A DNA stretch of 39,858 bases from positions 1-39,858 of the forward strand of contig NZ_CAKZJO010000113.1 in the NCBI RefSeq assembly GCF_936943645.1, read 5' to 3'. The notes under the pieces are model-generated. The model did not search any database. It was given only the letters and a program-made list of their open reading frames with translations, and was not told the DNA's origin. Shown here piece after piece: positions 11,743 to 19,662 of the stretch. How positions within the stretch are numbered: position 1 is the first letter of the stretch; each line of letters opens with the position of its first letter. This DNA comes from an uncultured Bradyrhizobium sp. (lineage in GTDB: Bacteria; Pseudomonadota; Alphaproteobacteria; Rhizobiales; Xanthobacteraceae). Made by a program: the position numbers and the translations under genes.

Positions 11743-12354
11743 TCAGGACGCCGGATATTCCGCACGACCGATGACGAGGTCGATCGCGGCCATCATCCAG
11801 AACTGGTGCGTGGTCTCGACAATGTTGTAGCTGCGGCTGTCGACGAAGAAATTGACGTCGCCGAGATTGCGCAGGGGATTGTCCGCATTCATCCCCGACA
11901 GCGTGATCACGTCGAGCTTCATCGACCGCGCCTGCGCAACCGCATTGAGGATGTTCTTCGAGCGCCCCGACGAGCTGATCGCGACCAGGCAATCGCCGGC
12001 GCGGGCGTTCAACCGCACGGCGTGTGCGATCCAATCCTCGAACCCGTAATCGTTGGCGAGGCACGACATCATGCTCGCGTCGCTGAAGCAGAGCGCGGGC
12101 ACCGATGCGTTCTTGGCAAGATCGATCGCCAGATGCGAGGCGATGCCGGCGGAGCCGCCGTTGCCGATGAAGATGACGCGGCCGCCCTGCTCGCGCACGC
12201 GCAACCAGATCGCGCGCGTGGCGGAGATCTGGGCGAAAACGCGATCGTCGACCGCCGTCGCACGATGGAGGCGCCCCACATAATCGTCGAGGAAAGCCTT
12301 GTGATCGGGATCGACGGACTCAACGGGCATGGGCTGGCGGCTCTGCTGCAACAT
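11743..12354 (-). CDS. SIS-domain sugar isomerase, phosphoheptose isomerase (GmhA)-like
   Basis: About 203 residues. The SIS fold is shown by FIGNGGSAGIASHLAIDLAK, SDASMMSCLANDYGFEDW and LVAISSSGRSKNILNA; these match the sedoheptulose-7-phosphate isomerase group, which makes D-glycero-D-manno-heptose 7-phosphate. The nearby HldE-like fusion and HAD phosphatase fit a heptose pathway. I prefer the ATG at 12354 (MLQQSRQPM). The ATG at 12330 is possible if transcription starts close to 12354, and a longer ORF reaches 12444. It heads the minus-strand arm and is divergent from the epimerase at 12497. Paralogous SIS isomerases acting on other phospho-sugars cannot be excluded. Confidence 0.8.
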   Translation of the reverse strand: MLQQSRQPMPVESVDPDHKAFLDDYVGRLHRATAVDDRVFAQISATRAIWLRVREQGGRVIFIGNGGSAGIASHLAIDLAKNASVPALCFSDASMMSCLANDYGFEDWIAHAVRLNARAGDCLVAISSSGRSKNILNAVAQARSMKLDVITLSGMNADNPLRNLGDVNFFVDSRSYNIVETTHQFWMMAAIDLVIGRAEYPAS

Positions 12355-12496
12355 GAAGCCCTGATACCGGCTATTACTAGGGATTGCAAAGGTATATTGC
12401 TTGCAAAGTCGGCGAGCGGCTGATAGTCGGCTTTCGGGTTTCACTTACACATTGGCGGGCCTATTTCGCTGGGCATTCGCGTCACGGATGTTCCCC
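12355..12496. promoter_or_regulatory. Divergent promoter region of the sugar cluster with twin TTGCAAAG boxes
   Basis: This 142-bp gap drives both arms of the cluster. TTGCAAAG occurs twice (12384-12391 and 12401-12408), 17 bp apart, and the core TTGCAA is itself a palindrome. On the minus strand one TTGCAA (12384-12389) followed by 17 bp and CTGATA read as TATCAG (12361-12366) makes a passable promoter for the SIS gene. The plus-strand promoter is not clear. The twin boxes may be operator half-sites; this is inference. Confidence 0.4.
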
Positions 12497-13513
12497 ATGA
12501 AATGCATTGTTACTGGTGGCGCAGGTTTCATCGGAAGTCACCTCGTCGATCGCCTCCTCGACGATGGCCACGAAGTGGTCGCGCTCGATAATTTCGTGAT
12601 CGGCCGCCCGGAAAATCTGGCCTCGCGCGCCAATTCGAGCCAGCTGAAGGTCGTGCGGGCCGACGTCACCGACCTCGAATCGATCAAACCGTATTTCCAC
12701 GGGATCGACTGGGTTTTCCACCTCGCCGCACTCGCCGATATCGTTCCTTCGATCGAGTCCCCGATCCCGTATCATCGCGCCAATGTCGACGGCACGGTCA
12801 ACGTGCTCGAGGCGGCGCGGCACGCCGGCGCCAAGCGCTTCGTCTACGCCGCATCGTCGTCCTGCTACGGCATTCCCGACGTCTATCCGACGCCGGAGAC
12901 CGCCGAGATCCGGCCGATGTACCCTTACGCGCTTACCAAGAATCTCGGCGAGCAGTGCGTCATGCACTGGTGCCAGGTCTACAAGCTGCCCGCGGTCGCG
13001 CTGCGCCTGTTCAATGTCTATGGGCCGCGCCATCGCACCACCGGCACCTACGGTGCCGTGTTCGGCGTGTTCATGGCGCAGAAGCTCGCCGGCAAGCCCT
13101 TCACGGTGGTCGGCGACGGCGAGCAGACGCGCGACTTCACCTTCGTGAGCGACGTCGCCGACGCCTTCGTCACCGCCGCCCGCTCCGACGTCTCGCACGA
13201 AATCCTCAACGTCGGTTCGGACAACACCTACAGCGTCAACCGGCTGGTCGAGCTGCTCGGCGGCGACAAGGTCCATATTCCCAAGCGTCCCGGCGAGCCC
13301 GATTGCACCTACGCCGACATCACTGAGATCAAGCGGGTCCTGAACTGGACGCCGAAGGTGAAATTCGAGGACGGCGTTGCGACGATGCTGAAATCGATGG
13401 ATCAGTACAAGGACGCGCCGCTGTGGACGGTCGACAAGATCGCCGACGCCACAAAGGACTGGTTCAAATATCTCGGTGACGACAACGGCGCACCGCAGAA
13501 GGCGAGCTCTTGA
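12497..13513 (+). CDS. NAD-dependent sugar-nucleotide epimerase/dehydratase (extended SDR, copy 1)
   Basis: 338-residue extended short-chain dehydrogenase acting on nucleotide sugars. GGAGFIG (7-13) binds NAD, Asp31 should select NAD over NADP, Ser120-122 and Tyr144/Lys148 (YALTK) form the catalytic set, and the C-terminal half has the nucleotide-sugar-binding pattern (RLFNVYGPRH, GDGEQTRDFTFVSDVADA). The family includes UDP-hexose 4-epimerases and UDP-glucuronate decarboxylases; the substrate is not deducible. ATG 12497 fits the Rossmann start, and the 32 upstream in-frame residues look non-coding. It is the first gene of the plus-strand operon. Its stop lies inside an 18-bp tandem repeat. 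Confidence 0.9.
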   Translation: MKCIVTGGAGFIGSHLVDRLLDDGHEVVALDNFVIGRPENLASRANSSQLKVVRADVTDLESIKPYFHGIDWVFHLAALADIVPSIESPIPYHRANVDGTVNVLEAARHAGAKRFVYAASSSCYGIPDVYPTPETAEIRPMYPYALTKNLGEQCVMHWCQVYKLPAVALRLFNVYGPRHRTTGTYGAVFGVFMAQKLAGKPFTVVGDGEQTRDFTFVSDVADAFVTAARSDVSHEILNVGSDNTYSVNRLVELLGGDKVHIPKRPGEPDCTYADITEIKRVLNWTPKVKFEDGVATMLKSMDQYKDAPLWTVDKIADATKDWFKYLGDDNGAPQKASS

Positions 13514-13538
13514 ACAGGGGCAAGCTCTTGAACAGGTT
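13503..13538 (+). repeat. 18-bp tandem duplication spanning the epimerase stop codon
   Basis: AGCTCTTGAACAGG occurs at 13505-13518 and again at 13523-13536 in phase (18-bp unit). The first copy contains the stop codon TGA of the epimerase and the second repeats it in the same frame. It looks like a small slippage duplication without effect on the protein. Confidence 0.7.
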
Positions 13539-13614
13539 CGCCGGATAAACTTGCTTGCGATTCGATCATTTCCGGGCGGCCATCTGAGACCTACCGGCGC
13601 TTTGGGTAATTCAC

Positions 13615-15180
13615 ATGGGTAATGCTCCGAAAGACAAGCCGGCCGTTCATCCGGCCCCGCACGACAAGATCAAGACGGTCGAGGAGCTCGGCGACGTTGC
13701 GCGCGCAGCGCAGGCGAAGGGCCTGACCGTCGCGCTCTGCCACGGCGTGTTCGACCTGGTGCATCTCGGTCACGTCCGGCACATCCTGGCGGCGCGCAAC
13801 GAGGCTGACGTGGTCATCGTGACCATCACCGCCGACCGTTTCGTCAACAAGGGCCCGGGACGGCCGATCTTCCCGGAGAACATGCGCGCCGAGATGCTGG
13901 CTGCGCTCGGCACGGTCGACTGGGTCGGCATCAACCAGACATCGAGTGCCGAGCCGGTGCTCGATACCGTGCGCCCCGACATCTACGTGAAGGGCTCGGA
14001 CTACGAGAATCCCGAGGACGACGTCACCGGCAAGATCGCGACCGAGCGCGAGGCCGTCGAGCGCCATGGCGGCCGCATCGTGTTCACGCGCGACGTGACG
14101 TTCAGCTCATCGACCCTGCTGAACCGCTATTTCGACATCTACGACCCCCCTCTGCGCGACTACCTGCAGAAGGTGCGCGAAAGCGGTGGCGCCGAAAGGC
14201 TGCTGAAGCTGATCGACAAGATCCAGGACATGCACGTCGTGCTGGTCGGCGACACCATCATCGACGAATACCAGTACGTCACGGCGCTCGGAAAGGCGTC
14301 AAAGGAGAACATCGTCGCGACCCTGCTCAAGAACGGCGAGCAGTTTGCCGGCGGCGTCATCGCCGCGGCCAACCACGTCGCGAGCTTCTGCAAGTCGGTC
14401 GAGATCGTCACGACGCTCGGCGGCAACGACTATCCCGAAGAGTTCATCCGCGCGCATGTGCGCCCGAACGTCACGCTGACGCCGATCCGCATCCAGGGCC
14501 GTCCCACGACCCGCAAATTGCGGTACGTCGAGATGGGCTATTTGCACAAGCTGTTCGAAGTCTACACCATGGACGACACGCCGCTCGACGAAGCAGCGCG
14601 CAAGGAGATCGACAAGGTCACCGCCGAGCGCGTGCGCGGTGCGGACGTGGTCATCGTCACCGATTTCGGTCACGGCATGATCGCGTCCAGCACCATCGAC
14701 ACGCTGATCGCGAACTCCAAGTTCCTGGCCGTCAACGCCCAGAGCAACAGCGGCAACCACGGCTACAATCTGATCACGAAGTATCCGAAGGCCGACTACG
14801 TCTGCATCGACGCGCCGGAAGCGCGCCTTGCCGCCACCGACAAGTTCAACGACATCGCCTCGGTGATCGAGGACGGCCTGCACCGCAAGATCGATTGCGA
14901 CAACATGATCATCACGCACGGCTCCTTCGGCTGCTACCCCTTCTCGGCGAAGACCGGCGTCGCGCGCGTGCCCGCCTTCACCAAGACCGTCGTCGACACG
15001 GTCGGCGCCGGCGACGCCTTCCTGACCATTACGGCGCCGCTGGTAGCAGCCGGCGGCAACATCGAGGACGTCGCCTTCATCGGCAACGCGGCGGGCGCGA
15101 TCAAGGTCGGCATCGTCGGTCACCGCAGCTCGGTCGAGAAGGCGCCGCTGGTCAAGTTTGTCACCGCGTTGTTGAAGTAA
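13615..15180 (+). CDS. Nucleotidyltransferase-PfkB kinase fusion (HldE domains in reversed order)
   Basis: 521 residues. The N-terminal cytidylyltransferase-like domain has GVFDLVHLGH (44-53, with the HxGH nucleotide-binding signature) and KGSDY. A PfkB/ribokinase-type domain from about residue 195 carries GAGD at 464-467 with the catalytic Asp. In E. coli HldE the kinase comes first and the nucleotidyltransferase last; here the order is swapped. HldE phosphorylates heptose 7-phosphate at O-1 and transfers a nucleotide. The neighbouring SIS and HAD genes support a similar path to an NDP-heptose or related sugar, but the acceptor and nucleotide are unknown. It lies 101 bp after the epimerase and 28 bp before the next gene. 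Confidence 0.88.
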   Translation: MGNAPKDKPAVHPAPHDKIKTVEELGDVARAAQAKGLTVALCHGVFDLVHLGHVRHILAARNEADVVIVTITADRFVNKGPGRPIFPENMRAEMLAALGTVDWVGINQTSSAEPVLDTVRPDIYVKGSDYENPEDDVTGKIATEREAVERHGGRIVFTRDVTFSSSTLLNRYFDIYDPPLRDYLQKVRESGGAERLLKLIDKIQDMHVVLVGDTIIDEYQYVTALGKASKENIVATLLKNGEQFAGGVIAAANHVASFCKSVEIVTTLGGNDYPEEFIRAHVRPNVTLTPIRIQGRPTTRKLRYVEMGYLHKLFEVYTMDDTPLDEAARKEIDKVTAERVRGADVVIVTDFGHGMIASSTIDTLIANSKFLAVNAQSNSGNHGYNLITKYPKADYVCIDAPEARLAATDKFNDIASVIEDGLHRKIDCDNMIITHGSFGCYPFSAKTGVARVPAFTKTVVDTVGAGDAFLTITAPLVAAGGNIEDVAFIGNAAGAIKVGIVGHRSSVEKAPLVKFVTALLK

Positions 15181-15208
15181 GCGCGATCGAAAAATCTGGA
15201 GAACGACA

Positions 15209-16210
15209 GTGATTGATCAGAAATGGAACGTGATGGTCACCGGTGGCGCCGGCTACGTCGGCAGCGTGCTGGTTCCCCAATTGCTGGCGGCGGGCCACAA
15301 GGTCACCGTGCTCGACCTCTTCATGTACGGCGAGGACGTCTTCAACGCCGTTCGCGACAATCCCAATCTTCGCCTGATCAAGGGCGACATCCGCGATGAG
15401 GCCGCGATCAACGAGGCGCTGCGCGGCAACAACGCGGTGATCCACCTCGCCTGCATCTCCAACGACCCCTCGTTCGAGCTGGATCCGGGGCTCGGCAAGT
15501 CCATCAACTACGACTGCTTCCGCCCGATGGTGCGCGCCGCCAAGAAGGCGGGCATCAAGCGCTTCATCTACGCCTCCTCGTCGAGCGTCTACGGCATCAA
15601 GGACGAGGCCGAGGTGACCGAGGAGCTGTCCTGCGAGCCGCTGACCGACTATTCGAAGTTCAAGGCGATGTGCGAGACCGATCTCGCCGACGAGGCCGCC
15701 TCCGGCTTCGTCACCTGCACGGTTCGTCCCGCCACGGTCTGCGGCTACGCTCCGCGGCAGCGGCTCGACGTCGTCGTCAACATCCTGACCAACCTTGCGG
15801 TCAACACCGGCCGCATCCGCGTGTTCGGCGGAACGCAGAAGCGGCCGAACCTGCACATCCAGGACATGTCGGCGGCCTATCTGTTCCTGCTCCAGCAGGA
15901 CGACGCCAAGATCGACGGCAAGACCTACAACATCGGCTACGAGAACCACGCGCTGATGAAGATCGCCGACATCGTCAAGTCGGTGGTCGGCAACAATGTC
16001 GAGGTCGCCGTCGAGCCGACCGACGATCTGCGCTCGTACCACGTCTCCTCGGAGAAGATCCGCCGCGAGCTCGGATTTGCGCCGACACACACGATCGAGC
16101 AGGCCGTCTCCGGCCTCGTGGACGCCTTCAGGGGCGGCCGCCTGCCGAACTCGCTGAACGATCCCCGGTACTTCAACATCAAGATGATGCAGAACATCAG
16201 CCTGAAGTGA
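15209..16210 (+). CDS. NAD-dependent epimerase/dehydratase (extended SDR, copy 2; GTG start)
   Basis: 333 residues. GGAGYVG (12-18) and YSKFK (Tyr148, Lys152) with YASSSSVYG show a complete extended-SDR active site. It is clearly diverged from the copy at 12497 (for example HLACISNDPSFELD instead of HLAALADIVPSIES), so a different sugar step is likely, such as 4-reduction or 3,5-/4-epimerisation. The GTG at 15209 is supported by GGAG seven bases upstream. The stop overlaps the start of the HAD gene by four bases (GTGA), which implies translational coupling. Confidence 0.88.
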   Translation: MIDQKWNVMVTGGAGYVGSVLVPQLLAAGHKVTVLDLFMYGEDVFNAVRDNPNLRLIKGDIRDEAAINEALRGNNAVIHLACISNDPSFELDPGLGKSINYDCFRPMVRAAKKAGIKRFIYASSSSVYGIKDEAEVTEELSCEPLTDYSKFKAMCETDLADEAASGFVTCTVRPATVCGYAPRQRLDVVVNILTNLAVNTGRIRVFGGTQKRPNLHIQDMSAAYLFLLQQDDAKIDGKTYNIGYENHALMKIADIVKSVVGNNVEVAVEPTDDLRSYHVSSEKIRRELGFAPTHTIEQAVSGLVDAFRGGRLPNSLNDPRYFNIKMMQNISLK

Positions 16211-16827
16211 GCGGCGTGCGGATCGGCATCGATTTCGACAACACGATCATCTGCTACGACAAGGTCTTTGCCGCCGTCGCGCGCCAGCGTGGGCTGGTGC
16301 CCGAGGGCTGGGCGGGGCTGAAGACCGAGTTGCGGGATTTCCTGCGATCCCGCCCCGGCGGCGAGCTGGCCTGGCAAGGGCTGCAAGGCTTCGTCTACGG
16401 CAAGGGCATCGGCGGCGCCGAGATCTACCCCGGGGTGCGCGAGTTTCTCGCAAGCTGCCGCAAGGCCGGCGCGAACGTCTACATCGTCAGCCACAAGACG
16501 CAGTTCGGCCATCAGGACCCCGATCACACCGACCTGCGTGAAGCCGCGCGCGGCTGGCTGCGGAGAGCCGGCCTGATCGACGCTGCGGATGCGGCCGTCG
16601 CCGCGGGCAACGTCTATTTCGAGGACACGATGGCCGCCAAGGTCGAGCGCCTCGCGAGCCTCGATCTCGATATCTTCATCGACGATCTCGTCGACGTCTT
16701 CGAGCAGCCGCATTTTCCGAAGGCGACGCGATCGATCCTGTTCACGCAAGCGCGGCCCCCTCATCCCGCTCATTGTGAACCGCGCGCGACATGGGCCGAT
16801 ATAAGCCGTGGAGTGTTCGCGCCATGA
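16207..16827 (+). CDS. HAD-superfamily hydrolase, putative sugar phosphatase (GTG start)
   Basis: 206 residues from a GTG at 16207 that overlaps the previous stop; a second in-frame GTG at 16216 is possible. HAD motif I is DFDNT (Asp9 nucleophile, Asp11 acid/base), motif II is IVSHKT, and motif IV is FIDDL (Asp159, Asp160). In heptose pathways a HAD phosphatase (GmhB) removes the 7-phosphate between the kinase and nucleotidyltransferase steps. This protein sits in the right context but is not a close GmhB look-alike. Its stop overlaps the next ATG (ATGA). Confidence 0.8.
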   Translation: MSGVRIGIDFDNTIICYDKVFAAVARQRGLVPEGWAGLKTELRDFLRSRPGGELAWQGLQGFVYGKGIGGAEIYPGVREFLASCRKAGANVYIVSHKTQFGHQDPDHTDLREAARGWLRRAGLIDAADAAVAAGNVYFEDTMAAKVERLASLDLDIFIDDLVDVFEQPHFPKATRSILFTQARPPHPAHCEPRATWADISRGVFAP

Positions 16828-17861
16828 GCGAGCCGGAGCTGAGCGCGCAGGATGCGATCTCGATCGGCGGCCGCCTGGCTGGAGCACGAGTCGCGGCCGC
16901 TCAACCGGCGCGGTCCGGCGGCAACAACAGGGTGTTTCGTCTGGAGATGGCGGAGGGCCCGCCCCTCGCACTCAAGCATTATCCCGCCGACGGACGCGAT
17001 CGCCTCGGGCAGGAATATGACGCGCTGTCGTTTCTGTCGCGCCACGGCATGACATCGACGCCGCAGCCGATCGCCAAGGACGCGGATGCGTCCTGCGCGC
17101 TCTATCAATGGTTCGACGGCGAAGCGGCGGTGCTGCATCCCCGGGAGGGCGATGCCGACCAACTGGCCGATTTCCTGATCGAATTGCAGAAGCTGCGCGA
17201 TGCCGATGGCGCGCAGACCTTGCGGAACGCATCGGCCAGCATCTTTTCGCCCGAGGAGGCTATCGCCCAGTACGAGCAGCGCCTCGACGGCTTGAGGCGG
17301 GCCTCGGGCGACCATCCGGACCTGCGCGCGTTCATCGATGGCAGGCTGGTTCCCAGCACGGCCGCCGCCGTTCGGCGGCTCCGCGAGCGCTATGCGGAAC
17401 TGGGACTCGACCCCGCAGCGGACCTGGCACCCGCGCATCGCGCGTTGAGCCCGTCAGATTTCGGACTGCACAACGCGCTGCGCGGCGAAGACGGCCGGCT
17501 GCGCTTCATCGACTTCGAATATTTCGGCTGGGACGATCCGGTCAAACTGCTGTCCGATACCGCGATCCACCCCGGCAGCGATCTGCCCGCAACGAGCGCG
17601 AATCGCCTCATCGAACGCCTCACGCAAGCCTTAGCGGCTAGGGATGACGCGTTTGCGATCCGCCGGGACGTACTGTATCCTGTGTTCGGGGCGATTTGGT
17701 GCCTGATTGTCCTGAATGCTTATTTGCCGGAAAGCCGCTCCCGGCGCGCCCTGGCTGCGCAAGGTGGCGATCTCTCGGTCCGCCTTGCCGGCCAGCTCGA
17801 CAAAGCCCACCGGCTCCATCAAACGATTTGCCAACGTGATCCAGATCTCACCCCACGCTGA
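16824..17861 (+). CDS. Aminoglycoside-phosphotransferase-fold small-molecule kinase
   Basis: 345 residues of the APH/choline-kinase fold. LALKHY (Lys51) is the ATP-anchoring lysine, the catalytic loop reads SPSDFGLHNAL with Asp212 and Asn217, and Asp230 in FIDFEYFGWDDP binds metal. The usual His two residues before the catalytic Asp is Pro here. That variant occurs in a subgroup of this fold and need not abolish activity. It likely phosphorylates a sugar, perhaps for activation of the cluster's monosaccharide; resistance to aminoglycosides is not implied. The ATG at 16824 overlaps the HAD stop, and the 3' end overlaps the transketolase gene by 26 bp. Confidence 0.8.
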   Translation: MSEPELSAQDAISIGGRLAGARVAAAQPARSGGNNRVFRLEMAEGPPLALKHYPADGRDRLGQEYDALSFLSRHGMTSTPQPIAKDADASCALYQWFDGEAAVLHPREGDADQLADFLIELQKLRDADGAQTLRNASASIFSPEEAIAQYEQRLDGLRRASGDHPDLRAFIDGRLVPSTAAAVRRLRERYAELGLDPAADLAPAHRALSPSDFGLHNALRGEDGRLRFIDFEYFGWDDPVKLLSDTAIHPGSDLPATSANRLIERLTQALAARDDAFAIRRDVLYPVFGAIWCLIVLNAYLPESRSRRALAAQGGDLSVRLAGQLDKAHRLHQTICQRDPDLTPR

Positions 17862-18684
17862 AGCCGCCCTCACCTGCACGCTGGACGAGCGCAGTCTTTA
17901 CTTGCGCCGCCTGGTCCTCGGTTCTGTCCGCTCGGCCGGACGCGGCCATGTTGGTCCCGCCTTGTCGCTGATCGAGATGGTCCGCGTGCTCTACGACGAC
18001 GTGCTGCGGATCGACCCGCAGAACCCGCAGGATCCCCATCGCGACCGCGCCATCCTCAGCAAGGGACACGGCTGTCTCGCGCTCTACGCGCTGCTCGCCG
18101 ATCGCGGCTTCTTCCCGCTGTCGGAGCTGGATGGCTTCTGCGGCTCTGACAGCATTTTGGGCGGACATCCCGAATACGGCATGGTGCCGGGCGTCGAGGC
18201 CTCGACCGGCGCGCTCGGACACGGGCTGTCGATTGGTGTCGGCCTTGCGCTCGCTGCCCGCATGCGCGAGCGCAGCTACCGGACCTTCGTCCTGCTCGGC
18301 GATGGCGAGATCAACGAGGGATCGGTGTGGGAGGCCGCCATGGGCGCGGCCAAGCACGGCCTCGACAACCTCGTCGCGATGATCGACTACAACAAGCTGC
18401 AGAGCTACGGGCCGACCGACTACGTGCTGCCGCTGGAGCCGCTCGCGGACAAGTGGCGCAGCTTCGGTTTCGCCGTGCAGGAGGTCAACGGCCACGACGT
18501 TGGCGCGCTGCGCACCGTGCTGAAGCAGGTCCCGGCCGTCTCTGGCAAGCCCACCGCTGTGATCTGCCATACCGTCAAGGGCAAGGGTCTGCCGGCCGCG
18601 GAATCCAACGCGGATTGGCATCACAAGAACAAGCTGTCCGACAGCGAGCTCGACGCCATTCGCGTCGCCGTCGGCGATTTTTGA
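17836..18684 (+). CDS. Transketolase, N-terminal (ThDP-binding) subunit
   Basis: About 282 residues corresponding to the first third of transketolase. The thiamine-diphosphate/Mg motif is GDGEINEG (155-162) continuing to DYN at 184-186, and SKGHGCLALYALL and STGALGHGLSIGVG contribute to the cofactor and substrate channel. The GTG at 17836 is the only plausible in-frame start after the non-coding-looking upstream stretch, but no clear ribosome-binding site is seen; it overlaps the kinase gene by 26 bp. With the next gene it should form a heteromeric enzyme that transfers a two-carbon ketol unit. In sugar clusters such pairs may act on keto-sugar nucleotides or supply sedoheptulose 7-phosphate. 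Confidence 0.88.
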   Translation: MIQISPHAEAALTCTLDERSLYLRRLVLGSVRSAGRGHVGPALSLIEMVRVLYDDVLRIDPQNPQDPHRDRAILSKGHGCLALYALLADRGFFPLSELDGFCGSDSILGGHPEYGMVPGVEASTGALGHGLSIGVGLALAARMRERSYRTFVLLGDGEINEGSVWEAAMGAAKHGLDNLVAMIDYNKLQSYGPTDYVLPLEPLADKWRSFGFAVQEVNGHDVGALRTVLKQVPAVSGKPTAVICHTVKGKGLPAAESNADWHHKNKLSDSELDAIRVAVGDF

Positions 18685-18694
18685 TCGGCATCCC

Positions 18695-19654
18695 ATGCGC
18701 AACACAGCGATGAACATGGTCCACAAGCTCGCCGCGCGCGACGAGCGTGTGCTTTACATCGGCTCCGATCCCGGCGCCGGCACCCTGCGTGCGATGAGCA
18801 AGGAGTTTCCCAAGCGCCATCTGATCGAGGGCATTTCGGAAGCGCACATCATCGGCATGTCGGCTGGCCTGGCGATGGAGGGCTTCGTGCCCTACGTCAA
18901 CACCATCGCGACCTTCCTCACCCGCCGCTGCTACGAGCAGGTCGCCGTCGATCTCTGCCTGCACAATCTGCCGGTACGTCTGATCGCCAATGGCGGCGGG
19001 CTCGTCTACGCCCCGCTCGGCCCCACCCACCAGGCGATCGAGGACATCGCCATCATGCGGGCGCTGCCGAACATGACGGTGATCTGCCCGTGCGACGCCG
19101 ACGAAGCGGCGCGCATGATGGAGCAGACGCTGGACTGGAAGGGCCCGATCTACATTCGGCTCGGCAAGGGCGGCGACGCGGTCGTCTCCAAGGCCGAGCA
19201 CGGCTTCGAGATCGGCAAGGCCATCCTGATGCGCCCTCCGGGCGACGTCCTCATGGTGACCACCGGCATCATGCTCCAGCGGGCGCTGGCCGCGGCCGAC
19301 CTGCTCGCCGCACAAGGCGTTCGTGCCGGCATCCTGCACATGCACACGGTGAAGCCGCTCGACACCGAAGCGCTGCTGCAGGCGATCCGCGGCGTCAAGC
19401 TGCTGGCGACGCTGGAGGAGCACGTGCCCTCCGGCGGCCTCGGCAGCGCGGTCGCCGAGACGCTGATCGACAAGCTCGGCTCCGGCCTGCCCGCGATGCT
19501 GCGGCTGTCGCTGCCGGACCGCTTCATGCACAATTACGGCTCGCAGGACTCGCTGCTGAAGAAGCACGGTCTCTCCGCCAACGCCATTGCGACCTCGATC
19601 GAGCACGCGCTCGCGGCGTCGCGCTCCTCCGCTCCTCAACTCCATTCCACCTGA
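18695..19654 (+). CDS. Transketolase, C-terminal (pyrimidine-binding) subunit
   Basis: 319 residues. The pyrimidine-binding domain contains EGISEAHIIGMSAGLAMEG with Glu49, the residue that activates the thiamine cofactor, and is followed by the C-terminal transketolase domain (LMVTTGIMLQRALAAADLL, EEHVPSGGLGSAVAE). It starts 10 bp after the N-terminal subunit. Together they match a full transketolase/DXS-like enzyme split over two genes. The split form belongs to a family distinct from the housekeeping single-chain enzyme, and a specialised donor or acceptor is likely. Confidence 0.9.
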   Translation: MRNTAMNMVHKLAARDERVLYIGSDPGAGTLRAMSKEFPKRHLIEGISEAHIIGMSAGLAMEGFVPYVNTIATFLTRRCYEQVAVDLCLHNLPVRLIANGGGLVYAPLGPTHQAIEDIAIMRALPNMTVICPCDADEAARMMEQTLDWKGPIYIRLGKGGDAVVSKAEHGFEIGKAILMRPPGDVLMVTTGIMLQRALAAADLLAAQGVRAGILHMHTVKPLDTEALLQAIRGVKLLATLEEHVPSGGLGSAVAETLIDKLGSGLPAMLRLSLPDRFMHNYGSQDSLLKKHGLSANAIATSIEHALAASRSSAPQLHST

Positions 19655-19662
19655 CGGGTCAC

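Noticed and set aside
15670..16206. N-terminal extension of the HAD ORF
   Set aside because: It overlaps the epimerase out of frame and has Arg-rich shadow composition. The HAD domain starts at 16207 or 16216.
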